Shown: positions 63,083-64,000 of the stretch, piece by piece
How the letters are laid out: each line of letters starts with the position of its first letter
Numbering within the stretch: the first letter of the stretch is position 1
DNA from: Streptomyces sp. NBC_01460
Lineage (GTDB): Bacteria > Actinomycetota > Actinomycetes > Streptomycetales > Streptomycetaceae
Assembly: GCF_036227405.1 (NCBI RefSeq)
Contig: NZ_CP109473.1
Coordinates: forward strand, 8,432,001 to 8,496,000
Direction: 5' to 3'
Length of the DNA: 64,000 nucleotides
Position numbers and translations under genes: made by a program
The notes under the pieces: model-generated
Database searches by the model: none
Told to the model about the DNA's origin: nothing
What the model saw: only the letters and a program-made list of their open reading frames with translations

Positions 63083-64000
63083 ACGGTCGACCGACAACAC
63101 AGGCCCGCACCGATGCCCGGGTGCACGACCTGCTCGACGAGGCCACCGCCGAGCACCCTGACGCGCCGGCGGTCGCCGACGGCATCGGGCGATGGACCTA
63201 CCAGGAGCTCACCGCCTGGAGCCACGCCGTCGACGCGTGGCTCCAGGCCCAGGGCGTCGGCCACGGTGACCGGGTCCTGGTGCAACTGGCCAGCACCCGC
63301 GAGCTGGTGGCGCTGCTGTACGGCACCGCGCGCCGCGGGGCCGTCCTCGTCCCCGTCAACACCGGTATGAAGGACTTTCACCTCGAGGCCGTCGTCGGGA
63401 ACGCGGAGCCGTCGCTGGTCATCGTCGCCGATCCCGCCGTCTCCCGTATCTCCGCGCTCGCCGATCCGGTCCCCGTCCTCGGTCTGGAAGAGGTGTGGCA
63501 GGCGGTCACCGACCTGCGCGACAAGGAGGCCCGGGGCGACGGCGCCCCCGTCCACAGCGACGACCTCGCCGTCCTCGTCTACACCTCCGGCTCCACGGCG
63601 GCCCCCAAGGCCGTCGTCTGCCCGCACGGCCGGATGGTCTTCGCGACCGAGGCCATCAACCTCGAACTCGGCTACCGACCCGACGACGTGGTCTTCTGCC
63701 GCTTCCCCATCTCGTGGGACTACGGCCTCTACAAGGTGCTGCTCACGGCGGCCGGCCGCAGCGAACTCGTGCTCGCCGACGGCGATTCCGACCTGGTGCT
63801 GCTGCGCCGCATCCGGGAGACCGGGGCCACCGTCGTCCCCGTCGTGCCGTCCCTGGCCACCATGATCTGCGCGCTGGCCGCACGCGAACCGCGGCAGGAC
63901 TCCACCGTCCGCATGTTCACCAACACCGGGGCCGCGCTGCCGAAGGCCACCGCCGACGGGCTCCGCGCGGCCTTCCCCGGATCCGAGGTGGTCATCCAGT
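63079..64000 (+). CDS. Second adenylating enzyme, truncated by window edge
   Basis: 307 residues are visible from GTG 63079, coupled to the previous gene by GTGA and preceded by AGGAG. Motifs seen: A2 GDRVLVQLASTRELVALLYG, A3 AVLVYTSGSTAAPKAVVCPH, A4 FPISWDYGLYKVLLTAAGRS, and part of A5. The pocket sequence differs from the first enzyme, so it activates a different substrate. In vicenistatin-like systems one enzyme loads the beta-amino acid and the other adds a protecting alanine; which does which cannot be told here. The C-terminal domain lies outside the window. Confidence 0.85.
   Translation, partial: MNGRPTTQARTDARVHDLLDEATAEHPDAPAVADGIGRWTYQELTAWSHAVDAWLQAQGVGHGDRVLVQLASTRELVALLYGTARRGAVLVPVNTGMKDFHLEAVVGNAEPSLVIVADPAVSRISALADPVPVLGLEEVWQAVTDLRDKEARGDGAPVHSDDLAVLVYTSGSTAAPKAVVCPHGRMVFATEAINLELGYRPDDVVFCRFPISWDYGLYKVLLTAAGRSELVLADGDSDLVLLRRIRETGATVVPVVPSLATMICALAAREPRQDSTVRMFTNTGAALPKATADGLRAAFPGSEVVIQ

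Noticed and set aside
60086..63100. 1004-codon minus-strand open frame over the macrolactam cassette
   Set aside because: The plus strand encodes hydrolase, AT, ACP and adenylation motifs. The minus frame has none.

Overview
The window is chromosomal DNA of a Streptomyces or a very close relative. GC content is very high with the third-position bias of actinomycetes, and GTG starts and four-base GTGA/ATGA overlaps are common. The gene families also fit: a large ATP-binding LuxR (LAL) regulator, a Ser/Thr kinase with an extracytoplasmic sensor, a mycothiol-dependent isomerase fragment, DUF6584- and DUF3592-type proteins, ricin-lectin-tailed exoenzymes, and two specialised-metabolite clusters. 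Scattered IS fragments, frameshifted genes and long gene-poor gaps suggest an accessory, chromosome-arm-like region. No tRNA, rRNA, CRISPR array, integrase or intact mobile element was found.

Layout. 1-13.4 kb: small regulators and secreted proteins, a divergent ArsR/MFS pair, broken IS630 and IS5 copies, a coupled pair containing an Mrr-like membrane nuclease, and a secreted GH92 mannosidase whose upstream region carries LacI-type palindromes and an IS21 remnant. 13.7-22.8 kb: a compact cluster that I read as an undescribed RiPP pathway. It has a 26-residue precursor followed by a perfect 12-bp hairpin, then an HExxH peptide hydroxylase, a YcaO enzyme, two methyltransferases, a glycosyltransferase, a nucleotide-sugar epimerase, a PhyH-type dioxygenase and a sulfotransferase. 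Most junctions are overlapped or tightly spaced, and a second sulfotransferase is divergent. The expected product would be a very short peptide carrying backbone, hydroxyl, methyl, sugar and sulfate changes.

23-54 kb: ordinary accessory genes, including a LAL regulator with an alpha/beta hydrolase, lipoproteins, a peptidoglycan-binding protein, a dienelactone hydrolase homologue lacking its nucleophile, a PA14/sugar-dehydrogenase/ricin exoprotein, a STAS protein next to a degenerate IS5, a Ser/Thr kinase, and a coupled HMGL-like plus YrdC/Sua5-like pair. Several genes are frameshifted or truncated.

54.4-64 kb (continuing past the right edge): a second biosynthetic cluster. On the minus strand are two paralogous P450s, a 3Fe-4S-type ferredoxin and a stand-alone acyl-CoA mutase catalytic subunit. 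On the plus strand are a proline-iminopeptidase-like hydrolase, a stand-alone acyltransferase, a discrete carrier protein and two adenylating enzymes. The plus-strand set matches the starter-loading and amino-acid-protection cassette of beta-amino-acid macrolactam polyketides (VinJ/VinK/VinL/VinM/VinN type), so modular PKS genes are expected beyond the window. A bidirectional promoter with regularly spaced CCCCTA/TAGGGG repeats separates the two arms.
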